Of a DNA stretch of 30,697 nucleotides, positions 24,401 to 30,697 are shown one piece after another. The number at the start of each line of letters is the position of its first letter. Position 1 is the stretch's first letter. The notes beneath the pieces are model-generated. The model was not told the origin of the DNA, made no database searches, and worked only from the letters and a program-made list of their open reading frames with translations. Source of the stretch: Saccoglossus kowalevskii (lineage: Eukaryota; Hemichordata; Enteropneusta; Harrimaniidae); assembly GCF_000003605.2 (NCBI RefSeq), contig NW_003109080.1, forward strand, positions 297,086-327,782, read 5' to 3'. The position numbers and the translations under genes are program-made.

Positions 24401-27400
24401 TACAGATTTTTCGGTACACATCACTGAATGCATTGACTGTGTACTATTTAAAACAGAGATATTTTACCTTGTAAAGACTCTCGTTGAGCTAGCAATGCTT
24501 GTTGTTGCTTCATATACTGTTGAATAAAAGCATTGGAGCCCACAGTTTCATCTGCAGCAATCTGGAAGAACAAATATTCAGTGTACTTTACTATGAGGGT
24601 GGATGTACCCAAGTAAGCTCTGTCAATATATAACATGCATGCAAGACCGAAGGGTCTAAAGGATAACACATGCTTTAGAACTCCCATAACTATTGATGTG
24701 TGAAGAACTCACTGAAATAGCAAACATACAGATTTGAATCTTCAGCAATCCCAGCCGAAGATCGTAACACATCATACCAACAATGCTTTCAACATAATAT
24801 GTCTTTGATTGGAAAGCAACTTCCCTGTGTGTCAGTACAAGCTTGCCAAATCAATGAAGCTTTCAGTTGCATGATTTCAAATTTCTGATTGGTCTAAATT
24901 AATCTAACGACGAACAAGCACTACATATTTTTGAGGGAAAACCTAGAAAACTCAGTTATTTGAATGTCTATTTTTGGCGTAACTTAAACATCACAGCGTT
25001 ATTATTTTTTGGCAGATTAGCTTACTTTCTAATCTGCCGACGCTGGACCATATTAAGGCAAAAGTTACATCTGTCTACAGGGTTCTCGACGAGGGGTTTT
25101 AACAGGACGCCGCGCCCTGTTTTCTGAAATTGTGCCCTGTTTAAATTGTCAGCACCCTGTTATATTTCCTGTGCACCCAGAATTGTTTACAAAACAGGCG
25201 ATCACTCATTGTCTTCTGAAGATGATTCATCATGCTCGAGGTAACTGGTTCATTGTTTTAAGGTGTGAAAACTGTGAAAATTCCGGCTTATTATTGTAGC
25301 AGGTCACCTTGAGGTGATAACACCACCGAACAATAAGTTACAAGTTTTTTCAACACGATTAAAAATGAACATGTGGCCTAGGAAAGTATATTACCGTACC
25401 CATATTTTTACTGCCAGGGTGACGTCAAATATATAAAATCGATATCGGTAAAACCATTCGTTAAAACATAAGATCTAAGGTTAAAACCAGTTAACGCCGT
25501 TACATCCTCGTTACCGTTATAAAACCCTGGTAAAACGGCCATGCTTTCAACTTGCATCATAAGTGGAGGAAATAAATTTACTTGTGTTCTTCTTAGAACA
25601 AATATTCTGATTGGTTGTTTTTCAAGTCAATACGTGGCTTTGTCCAATCAAAAGCATTGTTACCTAATATCAGGATGCACATAGTAAAATGAACTGTTTC
25701 CGGGTCACTGCTGTTTTTAACGAAGCAGACATCAACAAACTTTCGATTCGAATGAAAATTATTCTTCTAAGTATGCATTTTTTTATACATAACTCTATTA
25801 TTTATGATAGTAACTGTTAATTGCAGATCGAAAATCTTCTATTGTGTAGATTTTATTTTGTTTGATCATCTTGCTTTTTGGTGCCGATGACGCACATTCC
25901 TGCAATTTTTTTAATGAACCAATTACAAACGTTTATGCGATATCATGAATTTAATAAATTTGCTTCGTCAAATAAATATAAATCACAATTTTTGCTAAAA
26001 AATTAAATAAAGCATGTATGTATATTTAGTAAAATAAATTAACACACTTGTTACGTCTTTTTCTGGACGCAATCATTACTGGTGAACAACTGATGTCGCC
26101 GCGTGATGAATCGTGCAGCTAAAATCAGCTGATTGTACGTGCTGACGTTTACTTAATAATAGCTCTTCAAAATTCTCATTCATTTTGTAATAATATATAT
26201 ATATATATATATATATAATGCATATGTAATAATATGTAAATTAATAGATTTCTTGGTTTCGTTTTTTTAACATCCATGCCAATGATGCACGTTACAAATG
26301 TGCAACACCTACTTTACATTGGCGCACCCTGTTTAATTTTCAAACCGTGGAGAACCCTGGTGACCAGGTCTATATATCCATTTTATTGAACTGACAATCA
26401 AATTATTCTATTAATTCGTGCACAAGAAAAAGAAAAATTTAAACGAATCAAATGTGACCATTCAAAAGTACATGACATTTCCAAAATAAAATTCAAATTT
26501 TTTGAAAATCACATTTGTTCTTATTTTTTTACATGGTTCCTCATAAGGTGTAATAATTGTAACAAAAATACGGCAACAGAATACAAGACCTTACAGCAAT
26601 AGTGCAATGTTTTACTTGTAAATATACACAAGCTAATCACGACTAATACATGACTAATCTTAATCCAACCTGGGTTCAACGTATAGCAAGACAAATATCA
26701 GACCTTAGTTTCTACTCAAAGCGAGTGATTAATCCACTCAAAGACCAAGAAGAGCTAATTATCACATGTCCAATTCATATTGTTTTGAAGTGACTAGTAG
26801 CATAGGAGAACCAGTTTTAGCATTCAGGCCATTTTCAAAATGCAAGCCAAAAAATGTTAGCTACAAAATGTCATTCAAACTATTATGATTTAACTTTTGT
26901 TGACCTGTGTATCATGCAATGTTGCATCTTGTTGATCAGTGTAAAATTTTGACTGCCATAAATATTTGTTTGTTTCATAACTAGAGAGGACTTAATCTCC
27001 TATTGTTTGCTGTGACTTCTTGCCTAAAAAGCTGAGTATATTCAATGGTGCAAAATGAACAAGTTATTTTTACACACTCATAAAATAATTGAAAACTTCA
27101 CAATATTGGTTCTGAAAATGGAGTCTGGACATACCATAACACAAACGGTTATCAAAGCGTTAGTCATTTAGATTGAATTTTTATAAACTGACAATATTTT
27201 TACGCCAGTTATATGCTCTGTACTTTGTACTAGACACACAGTGGGCAGAGTGATAACTGAGGTCATCAAATCAAGATAAGAATAACTACAAACCACTCAC
27301 TTTTTCACTTGGTAAAATATCTGACTGTGAATTCTCTTGCATTTTCTCCAGTGTCACTTGCTGCAAAGAATACAAAATTTATATATACATAAATTTATGG

Positions 27401-29206
27401 GTTATGGTTTAAAGAACAGTAAGTTTCATCATAATCAACAACGCATGGCCGATACAGTGTTTAGTGTGACCTTCGTCTCCAGTACCCATCATGCAATGCA
27501 GATAACTGTAAAATTAAAAGCCAACAGATTCTACTTTGTTCTCATCTTGAAAACCATGATTTTTGAAACATGAAAATATTTGATTCTTTCTAGTTTCTTG
27601 ATTATTATAATATGTCAATACATATACAAATCAATTGACTGAAAATAATTAATAGAAATTTTTGAAGTTTGAATGTGTGACTAGAATTACGAAACTTGTT
27701 TATCTTGAAATGAAAAGCATGATAAGCAAGCATTTGTACACAATCCATGTTACGCTCGAGACTGCATGTGCTTGATTGTTTGGAATGTATTTCTGGTCAA
27801 ATAATTCAAAGTTGATTGAAAGTACGTTTTTTACACAGAGTGGTTTAATTTATTCATTTGAGGTTGGTATTCAAATAAAAGTAGCAAGATTTCTGTACAT
27901 TTTCCTTTGATTTTTTGACATTCATAAGCAATTTAGTTGTCCCTCTTGGAATTTAATTAATTTCAACTTGAGAAGATCGAGAATTAGGTGTATTATCAAA
28001 GATGGACCTGAACAGGAAGTCAGTAGAAGACAAATAATTTTTTCGTTAGTATGGGGGAAAGTTGGTTAGCGTGGGGGAAAATTAATTGTCTATTCTTGTT
28101 TGTGATTGATCGTGGCAACGTTTGGGGGATCGTGATGTAGCTCCATCTTTGAGAATATCAAAATATGCAGCCCATGTTTGCACACATAAACAGAGCAAGA
28201 GAATGATACAATATGCTGTACAAAAGAAATGAAAGAACATTATTTTTCATAAATGCATGAAATTTAGTGGCTTCGTGTTTTCTGTTAAGACAAGACTAGA
28301 GAAAAGAGGTAACAGAATTGATGAAAAAATTTATATACATTACAACAACAAAAAATGGGTCAAAATTTCAGAAAAATAAAGTAGCACATAAGGCCAGGAA
28401 AAAAATTCTGTTTCTGAGGCGATTTTTTTTTTTTTTTTTTTTGAAGACTGAGCTAAAATGGGGAAAATTTGAGAAAAGTGCTTAAAAGGGAAAAAAATGT
28501 TTGAGGCGCATAGTTCAAAATGATGCGCGTGGAAACAAGAAACAGAGATTTTTTTTTTCTCTGCCTAACATTAGAGAATTTATTTACATTACAAAAATAA
28601 GGTACATCACTTGTCACACAACCTTGGGTCACACAGCCGGGTTTCAGAAACAATCTAGTATTTACAAGTGATACTCAACATCGGAAGAGCTCCTTGGTAG
28701 ATCATCTGCCTACCGGTATACATGTAAGGGAGGGCATATCTATGTTTAAATTCGCCACAGATGGCGCTATTCAAAAGCACCCTAACCGAAGTAACACAAA
28801 TAGTGTACTGTGTATTTACATTTTGCTTGGTGCGGGAAGAACGAACAGTACATCACAAAGATACATCTCAGTATGTTGACGCAAAATAATGCTTAACTGA
28901 TGAGCAACTGGCGACGAATATACAAATGAAATAAACTGTTATTTCTGCCCGAGTATTGAATTTAAATGTTTTTATTTTGCGGGAAAGTGGAATTCGATTT
29001 GAAAATGCAGTAGGACACAAGTGGTTATAGCAGGGATTCAGATTGATTTTAACACTACTTACAGTTTTCAAACGTTTTATAAGTTGACTCTTGGTACCAC
29101 TGTTGGACAACCCACGCTTTTTCAGCTCTGCCTTGAGGTCAATGACTCTCAGCGCATCGATTCTTTTTCCGCTGATGGTCAGGTCTGCGTCCTTAATGTC
29201 CGCCAT
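6310..29206 (-). CDS. ACIN1: Acinus orthologue, complete 14-exon gene (SAP domain, RRM, RSB motif)
   Basis: Join, in transcription order: 29206-29063, 27360-27301, 24561-24468, 24038-23221, 18140-17992, 16512-16344, 11853-11775, 11559-11411, 10063-9691, 9404-9166, 8881-8774, 8267-8054, 6773-6667, 6477-6310. Every intron has GT..AG ends and all phases agree, giving 956 residues and a TAA stop. Acinus is a nuclear RNA-binding scaffold. With RNPS1 and SAP18 it forms the ASAP complex, a peripheral exon-junction-complex module acting in splicing and apoptotic chromatin condensation. Seen here: SAP domain about 16-52, acidic/serine linker 100-372, RRM about 714-791, RE/RD-rich region about 815-865, RSB motif about 872-897, basic tail to 956. 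The human long isoform is 1,341 residues, so this linker is shorter. Small or alternative exons in the long introns 4 and 6 cannot be excluded. Confidence 0.95.
6667..6773 (-). CDS. ACIN1: Acinus exon 13: RSB motif (RNPS1/SAP18 binding)
   Basis: Residues 866-901. [18 protein letters not shown] followed by [11 protein letters not shown] is nearly identical to the vertebrate RSB motif. That motif wraps RNPS1 and SAP18 to form the ASAP complex, so core assembly is predicted to be intact. Acceptor GCCCCAG, donor CAG|GTCAGT, phase 1 in and 0 out. This is the most diagnostic Acinus segment outside the RRM. Confidence 0.98.
6928..7585. repeat. 27-bp minisatellite in Acinus intron 12 (about 24 units)
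   Basis: The unit on the plus strand is GTGAGCAAGCAGAGAAACAT plus GCAGTAT. It is mostly 27 bp, with 29-30-bp variants near 7141-7215 and 7303-7325. The first two units have a diverged AAATTAGGCAG start. Because 27 is a multiple of three, long frames stay open on both strands; they encode hydrophobic or simple repeats unlike Acinus and are not exons. On the transcript strand each unit carries TGCATG and TTCTCT words. Confidence 0.97.
8054..8267 (-). CDS. ACIN1: Acinus exon 12: caspase-site residue and RE/RD-rich region
   Basis: Residues 795-865 plus one base. I chose the acceptor CTTCCTCAG|ATTGAC because IDRHKGVAI aligns with LDYHRGLLV just after the human RRM. After about 20 residues it becomes an RE/RD/KE-rich region typical of SR-related proteins. 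An in-frame upstream AG (exon start 8297) would add ten residues and is a possible alternative. Donor A|GTGAGT. Confidence 0.9.
8774..8881 (-). CDS. ACIN1: Acinus exon 11: second half of the RRM
   Basis: Residues 759-794. [20 protein letters not shown], then [14 protein letters not shown], matches [20 protein letters not shown] and NPKFLCADYAEQDE of vertebrate Acinus. It supplies the last helix and strand of the RRM. It ends in phase 0 at GAG|GTAAGA, exactly where the human apoptotic caspase site would fall. Confidence 0.97.
8951..9113. repeat. Dispersed repeat, copy in Acinus intron 10
   Basis: CCTGTTTTCTG, GTGCCCTG, AGAATTGTTTACAA-ACAG, TAACTGGTTCA and TTA-GGTG occur in the same order and orientation at 25116-25265. 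This copy fills over half of the 284-nt intron 10. It appears to be a fragment of the hAT-like element seen whole in intron 2. Confidence 0.7.
9166..9404 (-). CDS. ACIN1: Acinus exon 10: first half of the RRM
   Basis: Residues 679-758. The RRM starts at [15 protein letters not shown], with RNP2-like IVHVMNL (716-722). It continues through [20 protein letters not shown] to the degenerate RNP1-like KSHCFVT. This is close to the vertebrate Acinus RRM ([29 protein letters not shown]). Upstream SQSPARM gives Ser-Pro sites. It ends in phase 0 at ACT|GTAAGT. Intron 10 splits the RRM right after the RNP1-like strand. Confidence 0.97.
9691..10063 (-). CDS. ACIN1: Acinus exon 9: IIPDIK and [10 protein letters not shown] blocks, acidic tail
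   Basis: Residues 555-678 plus one base. [25 protein letters not shown] and [11 protein letters not shown] (603-613) match SLIPDIK, EAVVDL, SRISEDE and RTVTQVVPAEGQ of vertebrate Acinus. The second half is strongly acidic (Glu-rich). Acceptor AATTTAG, donor AAAG|GTATTG. Confidence 0.94.
10984..11054. repeat. Contig-end duplicate, copy 1 (left of gap)
   Basis: 71 bp starting TTGATTACCAGTATTCAGAA, repeated right of the gap with one base fewer (GTTTTATAG versus GTTTATAG). See the gap entry. Confidence 0.95.
11055..11216. other. Assembly gap of 162 N in intron 8
   Basis: A run of N flanked by nearly identical 70-71-bp sequences. This is what an unmerged overlap of two contigs looks like, so the true gap may be zero or negative. 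It lies inside intron 8, and the coding phases of exons 8 and 9 join correctly across it. Confidence 0.97.
11217..11286. repeat. Contig-end duplicate, copy 2 (right of gap)
   Basis: 70 bp matching 10984-11054 with a single-base indel. It is followed about 40 bp later by a 15-base G run (11329-11343), comparable to the G run at 10731-10743. Homopolymers like these often break assemblies. Confidence 0.95.
11411..11559 (-). CDS. ACIN1: Acinus exon 8: RKRKWG and [13 protein letters not shown] block
   Basis: Residues 505-554. RKRKWGSG (526-533) and [13 protein letters not shown] line up with GRKRRWGAS and KKPSISITTESLK of vertebrate Acinus, one of the best conserved linker segments. The block is basic with a lone tryptophan, like the exon 6 motif. 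Phase 1 in, phase 0 out at AAA|GTAAGA. Confidence 0.93.
11775..11853 (-). CDS. ACIN1: Acinus exon 7: conserved [10 protein letters not shown] block
   Basis: Residues 479-504 plus one base. [12 protein letters not shown] continues into exon 8 and matches the LPKSFKRKISVVS block of vertebrate Acinus. Acceptor TTCACAG, donor T|GTGAGT. The exit base T joins CT from exon 8 to give serine, which fixes the frame through the nine-A run at the start of exon 8. Confidence 0.9.
11854..16343 (-). other. Intron 6 (4.49 kb)
   Basis: Apart from the inverted-repeat element above, I see no exon or known element. The part at about 13560-15260 is less AT-rich than its surroundings and has a few 75-97-codon frames on both strands that resemble no family. 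No Acinus exon is needed here, because phases join from exon 6 to exon 7. Confidence 0.5.
12431..12624. mobile_element. Possible MITE with 13-bp perfect TIRs in intron 6
   Basis: TTTTCACCACCAG at 12431-12443 is exactly inverted at 12612-12624. The interior is AT-rich without coding potential. TTAA lies just before the left end (12425-12428) but I do not find it at the right end, so a piggyBac-type TTAA duplication is not supported. Confidence 0.45.
16344..16512 (-). CDS. ACIN1: Acinus exon 6: linker with basic-tryptophan (ULM-like) motif
   Basis: Residues 422-478. KDKKSRWDS (431-439) followed by an acidic stretch resembles a U2AF-homology-motif ligand. The remainder is acidic linker ending VKSEEQ. 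The acceptor has a run of nine T then GCAG; the donor is CAG|GTAGGT. The AG left by exon 5 plus the first T makes AGT, confirming phase 2. Confidence 0.85.
16990..17537. mobile_element. Helentron/HINE-like non-autonomous element with internal tandem repeats
   Basis: AGCTCCGCTGT at 16990-17000 is inverted exactly at 17527-17537. The 3' end is itself a hairpin: AGCTCCGCT-CGAC, AAA, GTCG-ac-AGCGGAGCT (17506-17537). Between lie about three tandem copies of a 157-171-bp unit, marked by GAAGATAT at 17029, 17200 and 17357. A 5' sub-terminal inverted repeat, a tandem-repeat core and a 3' palindrome are the marks of Helentron-associated elements, including pearl-type elements of bivalves. No Rep/helicase is present. 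It lies in Acinus intron 5. Confidence 0.6.
17992..18140 (-). CDS. ACIN1: Acinus exon 5: acidic Ser/Pro linker
   Basis: Residues 373-421 plus two bases. It contains [10 protein letters not shown] and EERPQADQP: Ser-Pro sites in acidic surroundings. Acceptor TATTCAG and donor AG|GTTAGT give phase 0 in and phase 2 out, which exon 6 needs. No domain is recognised. The call depends on splice signals, phase and composition. Confidence 0.82.
18141..23220 (-). other. Intron 4 (5.08 kb)
   Basis: AT-rich throughout. It contains an (AT)n run at 18620-18638, poly(C) runs at 22014-22024 and 22171-22180, and poly(T) runs near 20461-20471. I find no frame above chance length and no recognisable exon or transposon. 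Confidence 0.5.
18620..18638. repeat. (AT)n microsatellite
   Basis: About 19 bp of alternating A and T within intron 4, flanked by TATACATGTA-type words. Confidence 0.9.
23221..24038 (-). CDS. ACIN1: Acinus exon 4: large charged linker with serine run
   Basis: Residues 100-372, the largest exon (818 nt). It opens with an alanine run ([14 protein letters not shown]), then is dominated by E, K, D and S, as expected for the disordered Acinus linker. It ends in RSPSDSSSD, then twelve serines (348-359), then an acidic DEDEED patch. It probably carries many CK2/SR-kinase-type phosphosites. Identity rests on context and composition, because such linkers align poorly. It enters in phase 1 and leaves in phase 0 at GTGAGT. 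The opposite strand also reads open here, but that is a shadow of the low-complexity codons. Confidence 0.9.
24468..24561 (-). CDS. ACIN1: Acinus exon 3: conserved [10 protein letters not shown] helix
   Basis: Residues 69-99 plus one base. [18 protein letters not shown] corresponds to the NSFIKQYLEKQQELLRQR block just after the SAP domain in vertebrate Acinus. It is probably a helix. Acceptor TTCCAG, donor G|GTAAAA, exit phase 1. Confidence 0.92.
25078..26359. mobile_element. hAT-like non-autonomous element in intron 2 (1.28 kb)
   Basis: The left end, CAGGGTTCTCGACGAGG, and the right end, inverted as CAGGGTTCTCCACGG, form TIRs. A second matched block follows inside each end: GCGCCCTGTTTTC near 25112, and at the right the complement of AAACAGGGTGCGCCAA. 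CAG-GGTTCTC starts are typical of hAT (Charlie-like) transposons. I do not find a clear 8-bp target duplication and there is no transposase, so it is an internally deleted copy. Part of it recurs at 8951-9113. Confidence 0.6.
26193..26217. repeat. (AT)n microsatellite
   Basis: About 25 bp of alternating A and T inside the hAT-like element, probably grown after insertion. Confidence 0.9.
27301..27360 (-). CDS. ACIN1: Acinus exon 2: end of SAP domain
   Basis: Residues 49-68, [20 protein letters not shown], between a TTTGCAG acceptor and a GTGAGT donor, phase 0 on both sides. It completes the second SAP helix and leads into exon 3. It is only 60 nt long and is supported by splice sites, phase and its position between two secure exons. 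Confidence 0.85.
27361..29062 (-). other. Intron 1 (1.70 kb)
   Basis: No coding region is seen. It contains a poly(T) run at 28426-28442 and a short inverted-repeat element at 27991-28157. Confidence 0.5.
27991..28157. mobile_element. Possible 167-bp inverted-repeat element in intron 1
   Basis: TATTATCAAAGATGGACCTG at the left and the complement of the right end, TATTCTCAAAGATGGAGCTA, agree at 17 of 20 positions. The interior has repeated GGGGGAAA words and no coding potential. No target duplication was confirmed. Confidence 0.35.
29063..29206 (-). CDS. ACIN1: Acinus exon 1: start codon and SAP domain
   Basis: Residues 1-48. The start ATG lies in ATCATGGCGG, with A at -3 and G at +4. The SAP helix-extended loop-helix is clear: [11 protein letters not shown] (23-33), then [12 protein letters not shown] (36-47). 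SAP domains bind AT-rich DNA and nuclear scaffold. The exon ends in phase 0 at ACT|GTAAGT. No other start fits, because the SAP domain begins almost at the N-terminus, as in long Acinus isoforms. Confidence 0.95.
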
Positions 29207-29487
29207 GATGAAAGCTAGCCGGTTTCGGCTTTTCTCGGCAAAGTTCGAGTCGGGCCCGCGAAGATTAGTTCATTCTATACAGGGATATTTGAAGTAGATT
29301 GTCAATGAACACTTATTGATAGTTCTGTTCAGTTTTATAAACCTGCTCTGTATTTCCGTAAAATCCTAAGCAAATTTAAAGTATGATATTGTAAAATAAT
29401 AAATTGTTCTAAATTTTCAAAAAAAGCCTGAAGTGATAATATCCCTGCGAGCAAAGTCTTCCAAATCTATTTTCAAAATGGTTTAAT

Positions 29488-29492
29488 CCAAT
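29488..29492 (+). promoter_or_regulatory. CCAAT box
   Basis: CCAAT within AATCCAATCA, 11 bp before the YY1-type site. This is a likely NF-Y site, but a 5-bp word alone is weak evidence. The pairing with the adjacent YY1 element supports it. Confidence 0.3.
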
Positions 29493-29503
29493 CAACACAT
29501 TTG

Positions 29504-29515
29504 CAAAATGGCGGC
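29504..29515 (+). promoter_or_regulatory. YY1-type element (CAAAATGGCGGC)
   Basis: Matches the YY1 core AANATGGCGGC exactly. It lies 84 bp upstream of the divergent gene's ATG and about 300 bp from the Acinus ATG. Such sites are typical of TATA-less housekeeping promoters and often sit near the transcription start. Confidence 0.5.
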
Positions 29516-29598
29516 CTCCGTAATACCCTGGTAGTCGTTATGGATTGAATCTATTGCCACGTTAAAATTATTGCCTGTAGTAGTATTTAATAACAAAA

Positions 29599-29691
29599 AT
29601 GGATTCTAGACGTCCGCCCGACACTCATTTACAGTATGTGATGAAAGAAGTTGGACGGGCTTTGATGTTAGACTCGCAAAACAAAAATAAG
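29599..29691 (+). CDS. First coding exon of a divergent gene, possibly VPS9D1-like (MIT domain start)
   Basis: An ATG with A at -3 and G at +4 opens 31 codons, MDSRRPPDTHLQYVMKEVGR then ALMLDSQNKNK, ending AAG|GTTGGT, a plausible donor in phase 0. Read through, the frame stops 10 codons later. The LQ-MK-A-LD-N spacing resembles the first helix of an MIT domain, and from memory it is closest to the N-terminus of VPS9D1, a VPS9-domain Rab-GEF-like protein. That identity is tentative: no second exon is recognised before the window ends. Its start lies 393 bp from the Acinus start on the opposite strand, so the two genes are head to head. Confidence 0.45.
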
Positions 29692-30412
29692 GTTGGTGAC
29701 CCATTGACATTACGGATTACGTAAATACTAATACTAGTGTCTGAGGTAAATACTAATGCAAGTAAATGAATCAGCTATTCGAATAAAGCATTGGATTCTG
29801 GGCAGGCAACAACAACCGTTGTTGCTACAGGAGTTAAAAACTATACACTCCACTGCATTCTATAAGAAAAAATACTAAAAAAAAATAAGTTACTCGTACC
29901 CGAGTTTTATTTGATTGACTTTACAAGAGACTTCGTGATGGTCGTCTTTCGCGGTCAGAAATATTTACGAAAATTGTTGTTCACTATTTTATACACTGGC
30001 TTGGCAATTGCCATCACCGGCAGAGCTCCAGAAGGAGTACCTGCACTTTATGCAAATTTTTTAAAATTATGCTAATTTATTCATGACGTAGCAGTTTCTG
30101 TGCTCATGAATATTCATTAATTTGTGGGTCAATACATTTTAAAAGGGGCGATATATTATTTTTGGGGGAAGAGTTAGAAAGGGGGATTAGCAATCCTTAG
30201 GGGGTCAATACAAAAGAAGGGACCCATTTGGAGAGCAGCCATGCTCCTCGTGTCTGTTGTTGCACGTGACCTACAGCTGTCAACTGTGTTCGTTCTTCGA
30301 CGACTTCGACTGGCTTCCATGTGGGGTAGTAATCTTGTGTTCTGTTTTCCTGACTTGAGTTTTTGAATTCGCTGTTTATGTTTTTAACGTCTTTCGTGTC
30401 TTTTATAGGAGT
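29692..30412. other. First intron of the divergent gene, no further exon recognised
   Basis: Assuming the donor at 29692 is used, this stretch is intronic. It includes AT-rich sequence and, from about 30190, sequence continuous with the tRNA-like fragment that follows, probably SINE body. A 97-codon minus-strand frame (30490-30197) spans this body and matches nothing I know. Confidence 0.35.
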
Positions 30413-30485
30413 GTCCAATCCGTGATTCGAACTTGCGATCTTTGAGTTCCCAGCGCACTGTCTTGTCCACTGTACCACGAGTGTC
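30413..30485 (-). mobile_element. tRNA-derived SINE head, copy 1
   Basis: On the minus strand, an A-box-like TGGTACAGTGG (30477-30467) and a B box GTTCGAATC (30432-30424) lie 34 nt apart, as in a pol III promoter. The would-be acceptor ends do not pair (GACACTC against GGACACTC), so this is not a working tRNA gene. It is probably the head of a SINE whose body runs towards 30190. Confidence 0.5.
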
Positions 30486-30556
30486 TTCACACGGGAGTTA
30501 GGATTTAAGTCCTATTCTTAGGAGCACTGTCTTCACTAGCATTCAAAAATCTAACT

Positions 30557-30628
30557 AAACATACTGAATTCGAACCAGCGATCGCTCACATTGCTGACAT
30601 AGTACAAATCAACTGAGCTATGTGGGTA
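30557..30628 (-). mobile_element. tRNA-derived SINE head, copy 2
   Basis: On the minus strand, TAGCTCAGTTGAT (30620-30608) is a classic A box and GGTTCGAATTC (30576-30566) a B box. The acceptor stem does not form. It has the same orientation as the fragment about 140 bp away, so the two may be parts of a dimeric SINE or separate insertions. Confidence 0.5.
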
Positions 30629-30697
30629 GTCATGCAAATTAAATAATTTGTTGTCATATTTAGCTTTATTGCCAAATGGTGTTTGCGAGAAAAAGAT

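Larger units (their letters stand above)
29207..29598. promoter_or_regulatory. Probable bidirectional promoter between Acinus and the divergent gene
   Basis: 392 bp separate two divergent start codons. The stretch is visibly richer in CpG near the Acinus start (CGGCAAAGTTCGAGTCGGGC, about 29236-29255) than the introns. It also contains a YY1-type site and a CCAAT box, and I see no TATA box at a sensible place. Both 5' UTRs must lie here unless there are upstream non-coding exons. Confidence 0.55.

Noticed and set aside
30030-30062. Candidate second exon of the divergent gene (CTCCAG followed by KEYLHFMQIF and a stop)
   Set aside because: In phase and after an AG, but it has no pyrimidine tract and would end the protein after 41 residues.
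30413-30628. Intact tRNA genes
   Set aside because: A and B boxes are present but acceptor stems do not pair, so they are called SINE fragments instead.

Overview
The window is metazoan genomic DNA: AT-rich, intron-rich, with many decayed mobile elements and one assembly gap. The style (long AT-rich introns, minisatellites, short inverted-repeat elements) suits a marine invertebrate. I see nothing that fixes the phylum, and no rRNA, intact tRNA, CRISPR or bacterial-type operon.

The one complete gene is on the minus strand, 29206 down to 6310. It encodes an orthologue of Acinus (ACIN1), the nuclear splicing/apoptosis scaffold of the ASAP and exon-junction complexes. I rebuilt 14 coding exons whose phases close without a break: 2,871 nt, 956 residues plus stop. 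Order along the protein: N-terminal SAP domain (exons 1-2), Acinus-type [10 protein letters not shown] helix (exon 3), a long E/K/S-rich linker (exon 4), two basic-tryptophan motifs (exons 6 and 8), conserved linker blocks (exons 8-9), the RRM (exons 10-11), an RE/RD-rich segment (exon 12), the RNPS1/SAP18-binding RSB motif (exon 13) and a basic RS-type tail (exon 14).

Layout from left to right. 1-475: nothing recognised. 476-2133: a 38/39-bp minisatellite split by a 448-bp inverted-repeat transposon. 2134-4666: nothing secure. 4667-5105: a decayed Crypton-like coding relic next to a fold-back element. 5106-6309: probable 3' UTR and flank. 6310-29206: the Acinus gene. Its introns hold a 27-bp minisatellite (intron 12), two copies of a dispersed repeat (introns 10 and 2, the latter inside a 1.3-kb hAT-like element), a short inverted-repeat element (intron 6), a Helentron/HINE-like element (intron 5) and a 162-N gap flanked by a duplicated contig end (intron 8). 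29207-29598: a short intergenic segment that looks like a bidirectional promoter with a YY1 site. 29599-29691: the first coding exon of a divergent plus-strand gene, perhaps VPS9D1-like. 30413-30628: two tRNA-like SINE fragments.

The observations most worth following are: the intron-12 minisatellite, which on the transcript strand carries about 20 UGCAUG (RBFOX) and about 21 UUCUCU (PTB-type) words just upstream of the RSB-motif exon; the splitting of the apoptotic caspase-site position across the exon 11/12 junction, with an in-frame alternative acceptor 30 nt away; two UHM-ligand-like motifs in the linker; and several undescribed-looking non-autonomous elements.
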